Shown here piece after piece: positions 44,606 through 54,484 of a DNA stretch of 64,000 nt. Under the pieces are notes generated by a model, which saw only the letters and a program-made list of their open reading frames with translations, made no database searches and was not told the origin of the DNA. Position numbers and translations under genes: made by a program. Source of the stretch: Methylomonas rivi (GTDB taxonomy: Bacteria; Pseudomonadota; Gammaproteobacteria; Methylococcales; Methylomonadaceae); assembly GCF_024505165.1 (NCBI RefSeq), contig NZ_JANIBK010000003.1, forward strand, positions 1 through 64,000. Direction: 5' to 3'. Each line of letters begins with the position of its first letter. The stretch's first letter is position 1.

Positions 44606-44784
44606 TGACCAAGCCCGGCTTGTTCTGGCGCTTAAAATGGCTGTTGCTGCTATTGTTCATGATGGCGCTCGATTTCGGCCCCATTCCATTTTCGGCCGCC
44701 GTTTTTATCTATATTTTTCTGTTTCGCCCAATCGGGTTCAAAAAATTTGTCGATAAATTATATTCCGACCGCATGAATCCGTGA
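44605..44784 (+). CDS. Small membrane protein, 59 aa, coupled to greB
   Basis: The ATG overlaps the greB stop (TAATG) and the frame runs 59 codons to a TGA that itself overlaps the next start (TGATG). The product has a basic N-terminus (TKPGLFWRLK), two hydrophobic stretches (WLLLLLFMMALDFGPIPF and SAAVFIYIFLFRPIGF) and a basic C-terminal tail. No family is recognised. The stop-start linkage on both sides argues for translation. A very similar small inner membrane protein beside greB or a hydrolase could not be named from memory. Confidence 0.7.
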   Translation: MTKPGLFWRLKWLLLLLFMMALDFGPIPFSAAVFIYIFLFRPIGFKKFVDKLYSDRMNP

Positions 44785-45188
44785 TGGCGCAGTATCTTTT
44801 TGTTTACGGCAGCTTACGAAAAAACAGAGCCGGGCGGATTCATCCTTTCCTGGCGAATCGAACCCGTTTTATCGGCAACGCCTCAATACCCGGCAAGCTA
44901 TATCGAGTCCGCAATTATCCTGGTGCCGTACCGGATGCAATCGATAGCCGGAACCGGGTATCCGGGGAGGTCTACCAACTGTTGCAGCCGGAAAAACTCT
45001 TGCCGATACTGGATGATTACGAAGAATGCACCCCGCGCTTCCCGCCGCCTCACGAATACCAAAGAATGTTAAATACCGTGACGCTGGCGGATAATCGCGA
45101 ATTAAACTGCTGGGTTTATCTATACCGCAAACCCACTATCCGGCTGCAACGCATTGAAAGCGGCGATTATTTCGATTACCTGGCTTAA
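44784..45188 (+). CDS. Gamma-glutamylcyclotransferase-fold protein
   Basis: The protein of about 134 residues has the GGCT/AIG2-like fold signature: N-terminal FVYGSLRKN, GKLYRVRNYPGAV, and VSGEVYQL with a downstream Asp/Glu pair (LDDYEEC) where the catalytic Glu lies. Family members cleave gamma-glutamyl amines or gamma-glutamyl dipeptides. ATG 44784 is chosen because it overlaps the stop of the small membrane protein gene. The C-terminus lacks a membrane segment. Substrate is unknown. Confidence 0.85.
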   Translation: MAQYLFVYGSLRKNRAGRIHPFLANRTRFIGNASIPGKLYRVRNYPGAVPDAIDSRNRVSGEVYQLLQPEKLLPILDDYEECTPRFPPPHEYQRMLNTVTLADNRELNCWVYLYRKPTIRLQRIESGDYFDYLA

Positions 45189-45245
45189 ACCGAGCCTAAA
45201 ACAGCATTACCAACAAAGATAAAATCGTTTCCCCAACTCAACATT

Positions 45246-45686
45246 ATGATCAGCATCATCCAACGCGTCGCGCAAGCCAAAGTCACCGTAAACCATGTCG
45301 ATGTCGGCGCGATAGGCCCAGGCATTCTGGCGCTGGTGGCGGTGGAAAAATCCGACGATAAACCGCAAGCCGACCGCCTGCTGGAGCGCATTTTGAATTA
45401 CCGCATATTCGCCGATGCCGACGACAAGATGAATCTGAGTCTGCGTGAGATTCGAGGCGGATTATTGATCGTGCCGCAATTCACACTGGCGGCGGACACC
45501 CAAAAAGGCAACCGCCCCAGTTTTGCCTCGGCCGCTCCGCCGGAAAAAGGCCGCGAACTGTTCGGCTATTTCCGCCAGCAAGCCAGCTTGGTTTATCCCG
45601 GCAGCCAGTTCGGCCAGTTCGGCGCCGATATGAAAGTGGCGCTGATCAACGACGGGCCGGTGACGTTTACCTTGCGCTGTAATTAG
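45246..45686 (+). CDS. dtd: D-aminoacyl-tRNA deacylase
   Basis: The 146-residue protein starts with MISIIQRVAQAKVTV and contains the conserved RILNYRIFAD segment, the SLREIRGGLLIVPQFTLAADTQKGNRPSF motif, with the catalytic Thr in QFTLAAD, and the C-terminal cis Gly-Pro in NDGPVTF. DTD removes D-amino acids, and glycine mischarged on tRNA-Ala, from tRNA. It lies alone after the GGCT-fold gene on the plus strand. Confidence 0.94.
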   Translation: MISIIQRVAQAKVTVNHVDVGAIGPGILALVAVEKSDDKPQADRLLERILNYRIFADADDKMNLSLREIRGGLLIVPQFTLAADTQKGNRPSFASAAPPEKGRELFGYFRQQASLVYPGSQFGQFGADMKVALINDGPVTFTLRCN

Positions 45687-45697
45687 TTCAGGCGCGG

Positions 45698-45946
45698 CTA
45701 TTCCGGCTGGCTCGCATCAAGCAACCCGCGCAGACGCTGTAACTCCTGCGGCAAGGTGTTATCCGGCATATTCTGGCCGGCGCGCCTATACCAATAGCGC
45801 GCATTGCTTAAATCGCCTTCCACTCTATGCAAATAGCCGTGAATCAGGCATGACAGCGTATCTGCATGGGATTGCACCCATTCATGCGCCTCATCCCATC
45901 TGCCCGCCGCGGCCAGTTGCAACACTTGTGCGTGATCCACCGACAT
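45698..45946 (-). CDS. Small TPR-like helical protein, 82 aa
   Basis: This protein of unknown function begins MSVDHAQVLQLAAAGRWDEAHEWVQ and has two predicted helical hairpins; HRVEGDLSNARYWYRRAG is reminiscent of a TPR/Sel1 repeat. It follows purL by 12 bases on the same strand and is likely cotranscribed. I cannot assign a role; a small scaffold or adaptor is possible but unsupported. Confidence 0.7.
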   Translation of the reverse strand: MSVDHAQVLQLAAAGRWDEAHEWVQSHADTLSCLIHGYLHRVEGDLSNARYWYRRAGQNMPDNTLPQELQRLRGLLDASQPE

Positions 45947-45958
45947 ATCCGCAAACGT

Positions 45959-48900
45959 TTAACCCACCCAAACCCGGGCATTTCTAAACATCCGCAGCCA
46001 GGCGCCGTCTTCCAGCCAATCCGCCGGATGCCAGGAATTCTGCACGGCGCGGAAGCAGCGCTCGGGATGCGGCATCATGATGGTGAAACGGCCGTCCGCC
46101 GTTGTCAACCCGGTAATCCCCAGCGGCGAACCGTTCGGATTGGCCGGAAAAGCGGTGGTTTCCTTGCCGTGGTTGTCGACATAACTGACGGCAATATTCA
46201 CATCCGCCGGATTTTGCGAACCGAACTCGGCGCGGCCCTCGCCGTGCGCGACCACAACAGGCAACAGCGAACCGGCCATGCCGGTAAAGAAAATCGACGG
46301 CGACGCCTGCACTTTCACCATCGCCACCCTGGCCTCGAACTGCTCCGATAGGTTGCGTTTGAATTGCGGCCAGTGCTCGGCGCCGGGGATAATGTCCTTT
46401 AAACCGGACATCATCTGACAACCGTTACAAACCCCCAAGCCGAAGGTATCCTCGCGGGCGAAGAAGGCGGCAAACTCGTCGCGGGCCTTGGGGTTGAACA
46501 GGATCGATTTGGCCCAGCCGCCGCCCGCGCCCAATACGTCGCCGTAGGAAAAACCGCCGCAGGCGACCAAGCCGGTGAAATCGGCCAAACCGACCCGGCC
46601 GGCAATGATGTCGGTCATATGCACGTCGATGGCCGCAAAACCGGCCCTATCGAAGGCCGCCGCCATCTCGACATGGCCGTTGACGCCCTGCTCGCGCAAA
46701 ATCGCCACTTTCGGCCTGACGGTACGCTCGAAGCGGGCGGCGATGTTGTCGTTGATATCGAAACTCAGCGAGGCCGATAAACCGGGATCGTTGTCATCGG
46801 CGATACGCTCGAATTGCTGGCGGGCGCAATCGGGATTGTCGCGCAGGGCCTGCATGCGGTAACTGACTTCCGACCAAGTCTGTTGCAATTCGGCGCGTCC
46901 GGCCGAGTAAAGCAACTGCCCGCCGTGTTTGATTTGCAGTTGCTGCCCGGATACCACGCGGCCGATTTGAAAACTGCAATCGTCCAGTCCGGCTTGATCC
47001 AGGATTCTGGCGACTTGGTTGAGGTCGGCGGTTTTGATCTGGATCACCGCGCCCAATTCTTCGTTGAACAAGGCTCCCAAGACGTCGCCACCCAACACGG
47101 ACAGATCAATGTCAACGCCCTTGCGGCCGGCAAACAGCATTTCGGCTAGCGTAGCCAGCAAACCGCCGTCGGAACGGTCGTGATACGCCAGCAACAGGCC
47201 TTGCTGGTTCAAGGTCTGAATAGTGTCGAAAAAAGCCTTGAACAGCTTGGGGTCGTCCAGATCCGGCGCTTGATTGCCGAGCTGGTTGTACACTTGCGCC
47301 AATACCGAGCCGCCGAGGCGGTTTTTGCCCTGCCCCAGATCGATCAGCAACAGCACACTGTCCGTATATCGCAACTCTGGCGTCAGGGTGCGGCGGACGT
47401 CCCGGACCGGCGCGAATGCGGTAATGATCAACGACACCGGCGAAGTCATCACTTTATCGCAGCCGTCTTCGCGCCAGACGCTTTTCATCGACAAGGAATC
47501 CTTGCCCACCGGAATGGCGATACCCAAGGCCGGGCACAGTTCCATACCGACGGCCTTGACGGTATCGAACAGCACCGCATCTTCGCCGGGGCTGCCGGCG
47601 GCGGCCATCCAGTTGGCGGACAATTTGACGTCGCCGAGTTTACCGATGCGGGCCGCGGCCAAATTGGTCAAGGCCTCGCCTATGGCCATGCGTCCGGACG
47701 CCGGGCCGTCGATCAACGCCAACGGGGTGCGTTCGCCCAGCGCCATCGCTTCGCCGCTATGCGCATAGAAACCGGAAGCGGTTACGGCCACATCCGCCAC
47801 GGGGACTTGCCAGGGACCGACCATCTGATCGCGCGCCACCAAACCGGTCACCGAGCGGTCGCCGATGTGAATCAAAAAGCTTTTATCCGCCACGGCCGGA
47901 AACGCCAGCACCCGTTTAACGGCGTCGGCCAGCTGCACGGATTGCAGTTGCAGTTCCGGCAAGGTTTTAGTCAGGCGGCACACATCTTTGTGCATTTTCG
48001 GCGGTTTGCCGAACAACACCGACATCGGCAGATCCACCGGGTTACCGACGCACACGGATGTGCCAGTGTCGCGGGAGGCAGGATGCTGAGAGCGACCGCC
48101 CAGCCATTCATCGCTCAGTGTTAAATGTTCCTGGTCGGTAGCCTCGCCGATCACAGCATACAAGCAATGTTCGCGTTCGCAGAAGGATTGGAACAGCGCC
48201 AGCGACTCCGGTTTGATGGCCACCACATAACGTTCCTGCGCTTCGTTGCACCAGATTTGCATCGGCGACATGCCTTTATCGGCGTTGTTGACCTTGCGCA
48301 GCTCGAAGCGGCCGCCGCGGTTGCAATCGTGAATAATTTCCGGCACCGCATTGGACAAGCCGCCGGCACCAATGTCATGAATCGAGATGATCGGCGTGTT
48401 GTCGCCCAGCGAATTGCAGTGGTTGATCACTTCCTGGCAACGGCGCTCCATTTCCGGGTTTTCGCGTTGCACCGAGGCGAAATCCAGTTCGGCCGCGCTT
48501 TCGCCGGAGGTTTGCGAGGAGGCGGCGCCGCCGCCCAAGCCAATCAGCATGGCCGGCCCGCCCAGAATGATGATCAACGAACCGGCCGGAATGGGATGTT
48601 TATCGACCAGCATGGGACGGATGTTGCCCATGCCGCCGGCGATCATGATGGGCTTGTGATAACCGCGAAACGTATTGGGCTCTCCGGTTTCGGCATTTTG
48701 TTCGAAACTGCGGAAATAACCGGCGATATTGGGCCTGCCGAATTCGTTGTTGAACGCCGCGCCGCCGATCGGCCCTTCCAGCATGATGTCCAGCGCGGAA
48801 ACGATACGCTCCGGCTTGCCGTTATCGGCCTCCCACGGTTGTGCGAAACCGGGAATTTTCAGATGCGAAACACTGAAACCGGTCAGGCCGGCCTTGGTGG

Positions 48901-49903
48901 CGGAACCCCGTCCGGTGGCGCCTTCATCGCGTATCTCGCCGCCGGAACCGGTGGCGGCGCCCGGATGCGGCGAAATCGCGGTCGGATGATTATGGGTTTC
49001 CACCTTCATCAAAATATGCGCGGCTTCTTCCACGTAGCCATAGGCATGGCTGCCGGCGTCGCGGATAAATACGTGCGCTTCCGGGCCTGCCATGACGGAC
49101 GCGTTATCGCTGTAGGCGGACAAAATGCCTTCCGGATGTTGGGTATGGGTGTTGCGTATCATCGCAAACAGCGACTTAGCCTGTTCCTCGCCGTCTATAG
49201 TCCAGCTGGCGTTAAAAATTTTGTGCCGGCAGTGTTCGGAGTTGGCCTGGGCGAACATCATCAGCTCGACGTCGGTCGGGTTGCGGCCCAGTTGGGTAAA
49301 ACTGTCGGTCAGGTAATCGATTTCATCCGCCGACAAAGCCAGCCCCAGTTCGGTATTGGCCTTGACCAGCGCGGCGCGGCCTTGTTCGATGATGGCGACG
49401 CTTTGCAAGGGCTTGGGATCGTGCTCGGCAAATAAATCCAACCGCGCGGGGTCGGTCACGGCTTGCTGGGTCATGCGGTCGTGCAGCACGGTAGCTAAGA
49501 TGTGCAAGGCGTCCGCGTTCAGTTGAACGGAGCCGGTAAACGTATATTCAATTCCGCGTTCGAGGCGTTTCACCGCGGACAGGCCGCAGCGTTCGGCAAT
49601 TTCCGTGGCTTTACTGGACCAGGGCGAAATAGTGCCCAGTCTGGGCACAACCCATAATGACGCCGTAAAAACAGTCTCGGCCCGGGTATCTTCGGCGGCG
49701 GCCGCTTCCTGGGCGACATCGCCGTAATCCAGCAGACGCGACAGCATTTGGGTTTGGGTATCGGTAAGCGGGCCTTCCAGTTGCGCAAAATGCACGAAAC
49801 GGGCCGATACGGCTTGGATGGAAGCATCCAAGCCTTGCAACCGGCTGAGTAGCTTTTCGATGCGAAACGAAGAAAGGGCGGCGGTTCCGGGAATAGTCAA
49901 CAT
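45959..49903 (-). CDS. purL: Phosphoribosylformylglycinamidine synthase
   Basis: This single-chain PurL of about 1314 residues converts FGAR, glutamine and ATP to FGAM in purine synthesis. It has an N-terminal PurS-like domain, two tandem AIRS-like synthetase domains (with [13 protein letters not shown]-type motif [18 protein letters not shown] and [16 protein letters not shown]), and a C-terminal class I glutaminase with catalytic Cys in GVCNGCQ and His-Glu in PHPER. Start ATG 49903 is chosen because residues before it are not PurL-like and lie in the bamC-purL gap. It is followed by a small helical gene. Confidence 0.95.
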   Translation of the reverse strand: MLTIPGTAALSSFRIEKLLSRLQGLDASIQAVSARFVHFAQLEGPLTDTQTQMLSRLLDYGDVAQEAAAAEDTRAETVFTASLWVVPRLGTISPWSSKATEIAERCGLSAVKRLERGIEYTFTGSVQLNADALHILATVLHDRMTQQAVTDPARLDLFAEHDPKPLQSVAIIEQGRAALVKANTELGLALSADEIDYLTDSFTQLGRNPTDVELMMFAQANSEHCRHKIFNASWTIDGEEQAKSLFAMIRNTHTQHPEGILSAYSDNASVMAGPEAHVFIRDAGSHAYGYVEEAAHILMKVETHNHPTAISPHPGAATGSGGEIRDEGATGRGSATKAGLTGFSVSHLKIPGFAQPWEADNGKPERIVSALDIMLEGPIGGAAFNNEFGRPNIAGYFRSFEQNAETGEPNTFRGYHKPIMIAGGMGNIRPMLVDKHPIPAGSLIIILGGPAMLIGLGGGAASSQTSGESAAELDFASVQRENPEMERRCQEVINHCNSLGDNTPIISIHDIGAGGLSNAVPEIIHDCNRGGRFELRKVNNADKGMSPMQIWCNEAQERYVVAIKPESLALFQSFCEREHCLYAVIGEATDQEHLTLSDEWLGGRSQHPASRDTGTSVCVGNPVDLPMSVLFGKPPKMHKDVCRLTKTLPELQLQSVQLADAVKRVLAFPAVADKSFLIHIGDRSVTGLVARDQMVGPWQVPVADVAVTASGFYAHSGEAMALGERTPLALIDGPASGRMAIGEALTNLAAARIGKLGDVKLSANWMAAAGSPGEDAVLFDTVKAVGMELCPALGIAIPVGKDSLSMKSVWREDGCDKVMTSPVSLIITAFAPVRDVRRTLTPELRYTDSVLLLIDLGQGKNRLGGSVLAQVYNQLGNQAPDLDDPKLFKAFFDTIQTLNQQGLLLAYHDRSDGGLLATLAEMLFAGRKGVDIDLSVLGGDVLGALFNEELGAVIQIKTADLNQVARILDQAGLDDCSFQIGRVVSGQQLQIKHGGQLLYSAGRAELQQTWSEVSYRMQALRDNPDCARQQFERIADDNDPGLSASLSFDINDNIAARFERTVRPKVAILREQGVNGHVEMAAAFDRAGFAAIDVHMTDIIAGRVGLADFTGLVACGGFSYGDVLGAGGGWAKSILFNPKARDEFAAFFAREDTFGLGVCNGCQMMSGLKDIIPGAEHWPQFKRNLSEQFEARVAMVKVQASPSIFFTGMAGSLLPVVVAHGEGRAEFGSQNPADVNIAVSYVDNHGKETTAFPANPNGSPLGITGLTTADGRFTIMMPHPERCFRAVQNSWHPADWLEDGAWLRMFRNARVWVG

Positions 49904-49990
49904 GGCGGTTTCGAATAAATGGTAAAGCGGGTTACGGAAGAACTGGGGGGGATTAACAGGCTGAAAAATGCCGATCCGAATCAACCCTGG

Positions 49991-50851
49991 CTAGTCATGT
50001 ATGACCGGGTTTTCAGTGATTGGCTGCCTGACAGGTTCGGCGGCCGGCTGCTCGGGCTCGTCGGCGGCCTTATCCTGATCGACCGCTTGGTTGATGCCTT
50101 CGGTGATCAATTTCAACAAGGCATTGGCGGCGGGGGTCGACAGCGCCTTGCCTTGCTCGTCCCGGACGGTGACCTCGCTCATTTGCGCACCTACCCCCCG
50201 CACACTGATGCGGTATTCCCGTTCCTGGCTCGGATCGTCGCCGAACAGAAAATTGAATTCGTCCCAGATGCTTTCATCGCGGGCTTCAACCGCGTTCGGG
50301 TCGTATTTAACGTAAAAATAGCCTTTATCGATATTACGCTCGACGATTTCGACTTTTTGCCGGGTCAAGGCCCGGCCCACCATACGGGTGGCCTGCATTT
50401 TGGCTTGATCGATTTGCAAACTGCTGACGCCGCCGGTTGCATGAGTCTCGGGAAGCGCCGCCTGTTGGGGCTCGGCATTTTCCGGAACGGCTTGCGGTTC
50501 GGCATTTATTTCGGCGGTTTCGGATCCGGGCGGCTCGGCCTTGGATACGCCGGAGCGGTCATTTTCCGGACCGGCTGCGGCGGCAAGGGAAACAGCCTCC
50601 GCTTCCGGATTGGATGCCGCGGCATCCGAAACCGTGCCGGCTTCGTCGGCCGATACCGCCGGTTCGGGCGCAATCGCGCCGGCCAAGCCTTTGTTTTTCA
50701 AATCGTCCGGCACGATCAGCTCGGGTATTTCGGAAGTAAACTGATAATCCCTTTCTTTATCCGGAAACCAACTCTTGATCGTGCCGCAGGCGGAAAGCCC
50801 GCACAGGATCAAACTGCCGGCCATCCCGCGCAGAATCATGTTTTTATTCAT
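49991..50851 (-). CDS. bamC: BAM complex lipoprotein BamC (NlpB/DapX)
   Basis: The 286-residue outer membrane lipoprotein has a signal peptide with lipobox LSAC, then KSWFPDKERDYQFTSEIPELIVPDDL, the conserved unstructured N-terminal BamC segment that contacts BamD. An Ala/Glu/Pro-rich linker (about residues 60-125) and helix-grip domains follow. BamC is an accessory subunit of beta-barrel assembly. It is immediately downstream of dapA (3-base gap), the classical dapA-nlpB order. Confidence 0.9.
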   Translation of the reverse strand: MNKNMILRGMAGSLILCGLSACGTIKSWFPDKERDYQFTSEIPELIVPDDLKNKGLAGAIAPEPAVSADEAGTVSDAAASNPEAEAVSLAAAAGPENDRSGVSKAEPPGSETAEINAEPQAVPENAEPQQAALPETHATGGVSSLQIDQAKMQATRMVGRALTRQKVEIVERNIDKGYFYVKYDPNAVEARDESIWDEFNFLFGDDPSQEREYRISVRGVGAQMSEVTVRDEQGKALSTPAANALLKLITEGINQAVDQDKAADEPEQPAAEPVRQPITENPVIHD

Positions 50852-50854
50852 AAT

Positions 50855-51730
50855 TTATAAAACGCCGGCCTGCTGCATGGCCGCGCGGACCGGAGCGATG
50901 CAGTCGTCGCTCAGCCAGGTCAGCGGCAGGCGGATGCCTTTACCCATCAAACCCATTTCCGCCACCGCCCATTTCACCGGGATCGGATTGGACTGAATAA
51001 ACAAGCTGCTGTGCAAGCCGGTCAATTTAGCGTCCAGCGCTTCGGCCGTTGCCCGGTCGCCCCGCAGAGCGGCGGCCAACATGTCGCGCAATAATCTAGG
51101 CGCCACATTGCCGGTCACCGTGATGCTGCCGTTGCCCCCCAACAGGCAAAACTCCAGGCTGGTGGCATCGTCGCCGGTATAAAGGGCAAAATTCTCGCCG
51201 GTCAGCTCGCGGATTTGTTTGACCCGTTCCAGTTTGCCGGTGGCCTCCTTGACGCCGACAATATTATCGATGCGGGACAAGCGGCCCACGGTTTCCGGCA
51301 AGAGGTCGCAGCCGGTCCGGCCAGGCACGTTGTACAGAATTTGCGGAATATCGACCGCTTCGGCAATGGCTTTGTAATGCAGGTATAGACCTTCCTGGGT
51401 CGGCTTGTTGTAGTACGGCGTTACCAATAAACAGGCGTCGGCGCCGGCTTGCTTGGCGCGTTGGGTCAGGCGTATCGCTTCCCGTGTGCAGTTGGCGCCG
51501 GTGCCGGCGATGACGGGCATGCGGCCCGCCACGTAGTCCACTACGGTTTTGATGACTTGGCAGTGCTCGTCTTCGTCCAAGGTGGCCGATTCGCCGGTGG
51601 TGCCTACCGCGACCAGCGCATCCGTACCTTGCTCGACATGAAACTCCACCAACTTTTTCAGACTCACGTTGTCCACCGCGCCGTCTTCAGTCATCGGGGT
51701 TACCAAAGCAACGATACTACCTTGAATCAT
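50855..51730 (-). CDS. dapA: 4-hydroxy-tetrahydrodipicolinate synthase
   Basis: This TIM-barrel aldolase of about 291 residues condenses pyruvate with aspartate semialdehyde in lysine/diaminopimelate synthesis. It shows GTTGESATL, YNKPTQEG, the Tyr of LYNVPGRTG and the Schiff-base Lys in VGVKEATG, and a substrate-binding Thr-Thr pair (GTTG). ATG 51730 is preferred to an ATG two codons earlier because a GAGAG site lies 6 bases upstream. Confidence 0.95.
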   Translation of the reverse strand: MIQGSIVALVTPMTEDGAVDNVSLKKLVEFHVEQGTDALVAVGTTGESATLDEDEHCQVIKTVVDYVAGRMPVIAGTGANCTREAIRLTQRAKQAGADACLLVTPYYNKPTQEGLYLHYKAIAEAVDIPQILYNVPGRTGCDLLPETVGRLSRIDNIVGVKEATGKLERVKQIRELTGENFALYTGDDATSLEFCLLGGNGSITVTGNVAPRLLRDMLAAALRGDRATAEALDAKLTGLHSSLFIQSNPIPVKWAVAEMGLMGKGIRLPLTWLSDDCIAPVRAAMQQAGVL

Positions 51731-51801
51731 GCACATCTCTCGTCAGAATTTTTCCAAAAACAGCCGGCATTATAACAAGCAAAACCGTAAAACCCAGCCT
51801 G

Positions 51802-52257
51802 TTATATTTGCTTGCCGGCCAGAAAACGATCCAGGGCGTTGGCAAAATTCTGCACGTCCCTGGCCGCCATGGCGGCCGCTCCGCCCGTTACCATGCCGCT
51901 GTCGCGCATTTGCGCCATGAAATCCCGCATGGCCAGCTTTTCGCCGATATTGTCCTTGCTATACAACTCGCCGCGCGGATTAAGGGCAAAACCCTGATGT
52001 TGAATGACTTGCGCCGCCAGCGGAATATCGCCGGTAACGATCAGATCGCCGCCCCGCATGTGCCGGACGATATAATCGTCCGCCGCATCGAAACCGCCGC
52101 CGACGCGGACGGTCCGAATGTATTTCGAAGGCGGCGCGCCGATGAATTGGTTGGCCACCAACACAGTATCGAGCTGTCTTTTTTGCGCGGCCCGGAACAG
52201 CACGGTTTTAACCGGATTGGGACAAGCGTCGGCATCCACCCAGATAGTCGGACTCAT
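51802..52257 (-). CDS. UPF0178/DUF188 protein (YaiI-like)
   Basis: The 151-residue protein has the DUF188 signature: [20 protein letters not shown] at the N-terminus, [19 protein letters not shown] and [22 protein letters not shown] near the C-terminus. Acidic residues in the first and third motifs fit a PIN-like nuclease-related fold, but the cellular role is unknown. Its start overlaps the PAP2 gene's stop by 4 bases, so they are cotranscribed. Confidence 0.92.
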   Translation of the reverse strand: MSPTIWVDADACPNPVKTVLFRAAQKRQLDTVLVANQFIGAPPSKYIRTVRVGGGFDAADDYIVRHMRGGDLIVTGDIPLAAQVIQHQGFALNPRGELYSKDNIGEKLAMRDFMAQMRDSGMVTGGAAAMAARDVQNFANALDRFLAGKQI

Positions 52258-52958
52258 GGGATACGGTCCGAACTGGTGTGCCCCAAACTTTTACGTACAA
52301 ACCAGCCGTAGTACAGGGCATAGGCCACCAGAAACACCAAATAACCCGACCATAAAATATCCGAGACGAAATGGCCGCCGGCGGTCATGCGGGTAAACCC
52401 CATGATCCAGGCGAGCACCAACGTCAACGTAAAGTAGAAGACTTTATGGTTCTGCGATAGAAAATACAGCACAAAGAAAGCGTATCCCACCGAACAATGC
52501 CCGCAAACAAACGACTTGTCCGGCGTGTGGCCCGGCTTCAAGGGCGGCACATAGGCATATTCGCCGCCGAATTGCTGGATATGCACCGGCCGCGGCCGCC
52601 CCCAATGGTCTTTGAAGACCAGATTAACCACCAAGCCAGGGCCGATGGCGATCACCAGTAAAACATACAGCGCCCGCCTGCGAAACCGCCGGGTAAAACT
52701 ATGAAAATGGCCGCTTACAAATACCGTCAAGGCCGATAGTCCGGCGATTACCGTAAACGGAAAAGCGTAGTCATACAGAAATTTAATCGGCGGCCAATAT
52801 TGCACGGGCCAATCGGCAAGCGCATGTCCTGGATAATAAAAAAGCGCGGCCAACCTGAAATCCAGGTCGGTCAGCCAAAACAGCAAGGTAGTAGAGACAG
52901 CCAGCAACAACAATACCAGCAATTCCAGCTTGGCCCGCTTGATTTTCCGATGCGGCAT
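52254..52958 (-). CDS. PAP2-family membrane phosphatase
   Basis: The 234-residue inner membrane protein has about five to six hydrophobic helices and the three PAP2 active-site motifs: [18 protein letters not shown] (catalytic His) and [13 protein letters not shown]. Such enzymes remove phosphate from lipid substrates such as undecaprenyl pyrophosphate or lipid A. It lies one base downstream of the ArnT-like gene, so a linked role in lipid A or polyprenyl-phosphate metabolism is plausible. Confidence 0.92.
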   Translation of the reverse strand: MPHRKIKRAKLELLVLLLLAVSTTLLFWLTDLDFRLAALFYYPGHALADWPVQYWPPIKFLYDYAFPFTVIAGLSALTVFVSGHFHSFTRRFRRRALYVLLVIAIGPGLVVNLVFKDHWGRPRPVHIQQFGGEYAYVPPLKPGHTPDKSFVCGHCSVGYAFFVLYFLSQNHKVFYFTLTLVLAWIMGFTRMTAGGHFVSDILWSGYLVFLVAYALYYGWFVRKSLGHTSSDRIP

Positions 52959-52959
52959 A

Positions 52960-54477
52960 TTATTCCTGGTTGGTTGGCTTAGCCGGATCCGGCCAAGCCA
53001 GTAAATTTTCGCCCAGATAGATAAAATAAGGCGAAGCGGGATTATTGGGATTGGCCACTTCCGCCACGAAACTAAAGCGGGCGAAGGCGTCTTTCAGGGC
53101 TTGGGGCACGGCTTCCGCCGGCCTTTCGCCGACGATAAAGGCATTTTTGCCCGCATATCGATCGGGACCGGGCCACACTTCGTACTGGCTCATGATCCGG
53201 CCCGACTCTTCATAACGGTAGACCCGCGGGTGGTCCGGCAAGTAAAAGCCCAATTCGCTGGCCAGATAGCGGTGCCCCAACGCCACGATAAAAGCGTCAT
53301 CCAAGTTGGGCTGGGCGATCAAACGTTCGAAATGCACATTGGTTGCCAGCTCTTGCCAGCTTTCGAAGCGTTTGGTCGGATCCAGGGCCGTGCCTTTCAA
53401 ATGAAAGGCATGCAGCAATACCGGCAATATATACGTCATCGCTACCAGCAAATAGCCGAAACCGAGCGCAAATTTAACGGTTTTCTTCCAGGCGCCGGCG
53501 GCCCAGCGACCGGCCAGCAAAATCAGTCCGCTGATATAAAACGGCATGGGCCAGTTGCCTTGGACTTTTTGCAGGAAACTCAATAACAAAACCCCCAGCA
53601 CCAGCACCGGCCCCATCAGCCACAGAAATTGTTGCTCGGCATCCAGGCGCTTGAATCCCCAAGCCGCTTGTAAACTGGTCCATATCACCAGGACGCAGAT
53701 GACCGGCGACAACAACAATAACTGATACAACATAAAATCGCGGGCATGCTGAAAATGCCGGGCCAAACTGGTGGCTTCGTGACTACCGAAATGGCCTTTG
53801 CTATGCCCGAACATGACCCAGTCATGCTGCTGGTTCCACCACAAAATAGGCACGGCGGCCAACAGCATCGGCAGCAGATACAACCAATACTCGCTTTTTA
53901 CATAGTGCCGGCGCCGCGGGTCGCAAGCCAAAAAAACCAGCAACATGATCGGCAAGGCCATGGCCGCCTGCTTGCTCAACAAAGCGGCCGCGCTGGCGCA
54001 ACCCGCCCACAGCCAGGCTTTGGCATCGCCATCGAACAAGGCCCTGCGCAGGTAATACAAAGTCATGATCCAAAAGCAATACAACGGCGGGTCTATGGTC
54101 ATCAAAAAATTGGCCAACACATTGATCGGCGTGGCCAGCATCAGCAATAACGCCATGGCGGCGGCGCGGGAACCGTAAAATGCCTTGGCGGTAGCATGAA
54201 AATAGGCCAGAAACACCGTCCCCAACACCAGCGTGGGCAAGCGCACCACGGCCGTATAGTCGCCGAACAGCCAGGTAGCGGCGCCTATCAGCCAGGCTAC
54301 CATGGGCGGCTTGCTGTAATAACACCAGTCGGGCCGCCGCGACCAATCCCAGTAATAACTTTCGTCGCCGATCAAATTCAAGCCGTTGCCGAACAAAAAT
54401 CCGCTCCGCAACGCCAGTACCGCAACCAGCACGATAAGTAGATGGGCATCGATCCAGCGTAAGGCTTTTTCCAACAT
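52960..54477 (-). CDS. ArnT-like GT39 glycosyltransferase
   Basis: The protein of about 505 residues has the PMT-2/GT39 architecture: about ten or more membrane helices and the acidic loop GDESYYWDWS with the catalytic Asp-Glu, followed by YYSKPPMVAW. A soluble C-terminal domain (about residues 380-505) is probably periplasmic. Related ArnT transfers aminoarabinose to lipid A from a polyprenyl carrier. ATG 54477 is preferred because the upstream frame has no protein-like character and AGTAGAG lies upstream. Confidence 0.9.
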   Translation of the reverse strand: MLEKALRWIDAHLLIVLVAVLALRSGFLFGNGLNLIGDESYYWDWSRRPDWCYYSKPPMVAWLIGAATWLFGDYTAVVRLPTLVLGTVFLAYFHATAKAFYGSRAAAMALLLMLATPINVLANFLMTIDPPLYCFWIMTLYYLRRALFDGDAKAWLWAGCASAAALLSKQAAMALPIMLLVFLACDPRRRHYVKSEYWLYLLPMLLAAVPILWWNQQHDWVMFGHSKGHFGSHEATSLARHFQHARDFMLYQLLLLSPVICVLVIWTSLQAAWGFKRLDAEQQFLWLMGPVLVLGVLLLSFLQKVQGNWPMPFYISGLILLAGRWAAGAWKKTVKFALGFGYLLVAMTYILPVLLHAFHLKGTALDPTKRFESWQELATNVHFERLIAQPNLDDAFIVALGHRYLASELGFYLPDHPRVYRYEESGRIMSQYEVWPGPDRYAGKNAFIVGERPAEAVPQALKDAFARFSFVAEVANPNNPASPYFIYLGENLLAWPDPAKPTNQE

Positions 54478-54484
54478 AAAGGCT

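Noticed and set aside
47180-49435. Two long plus-strand frames opposite purL
   Set aside because: Both are antisense to well conserved PurL domains; there is no start signal.
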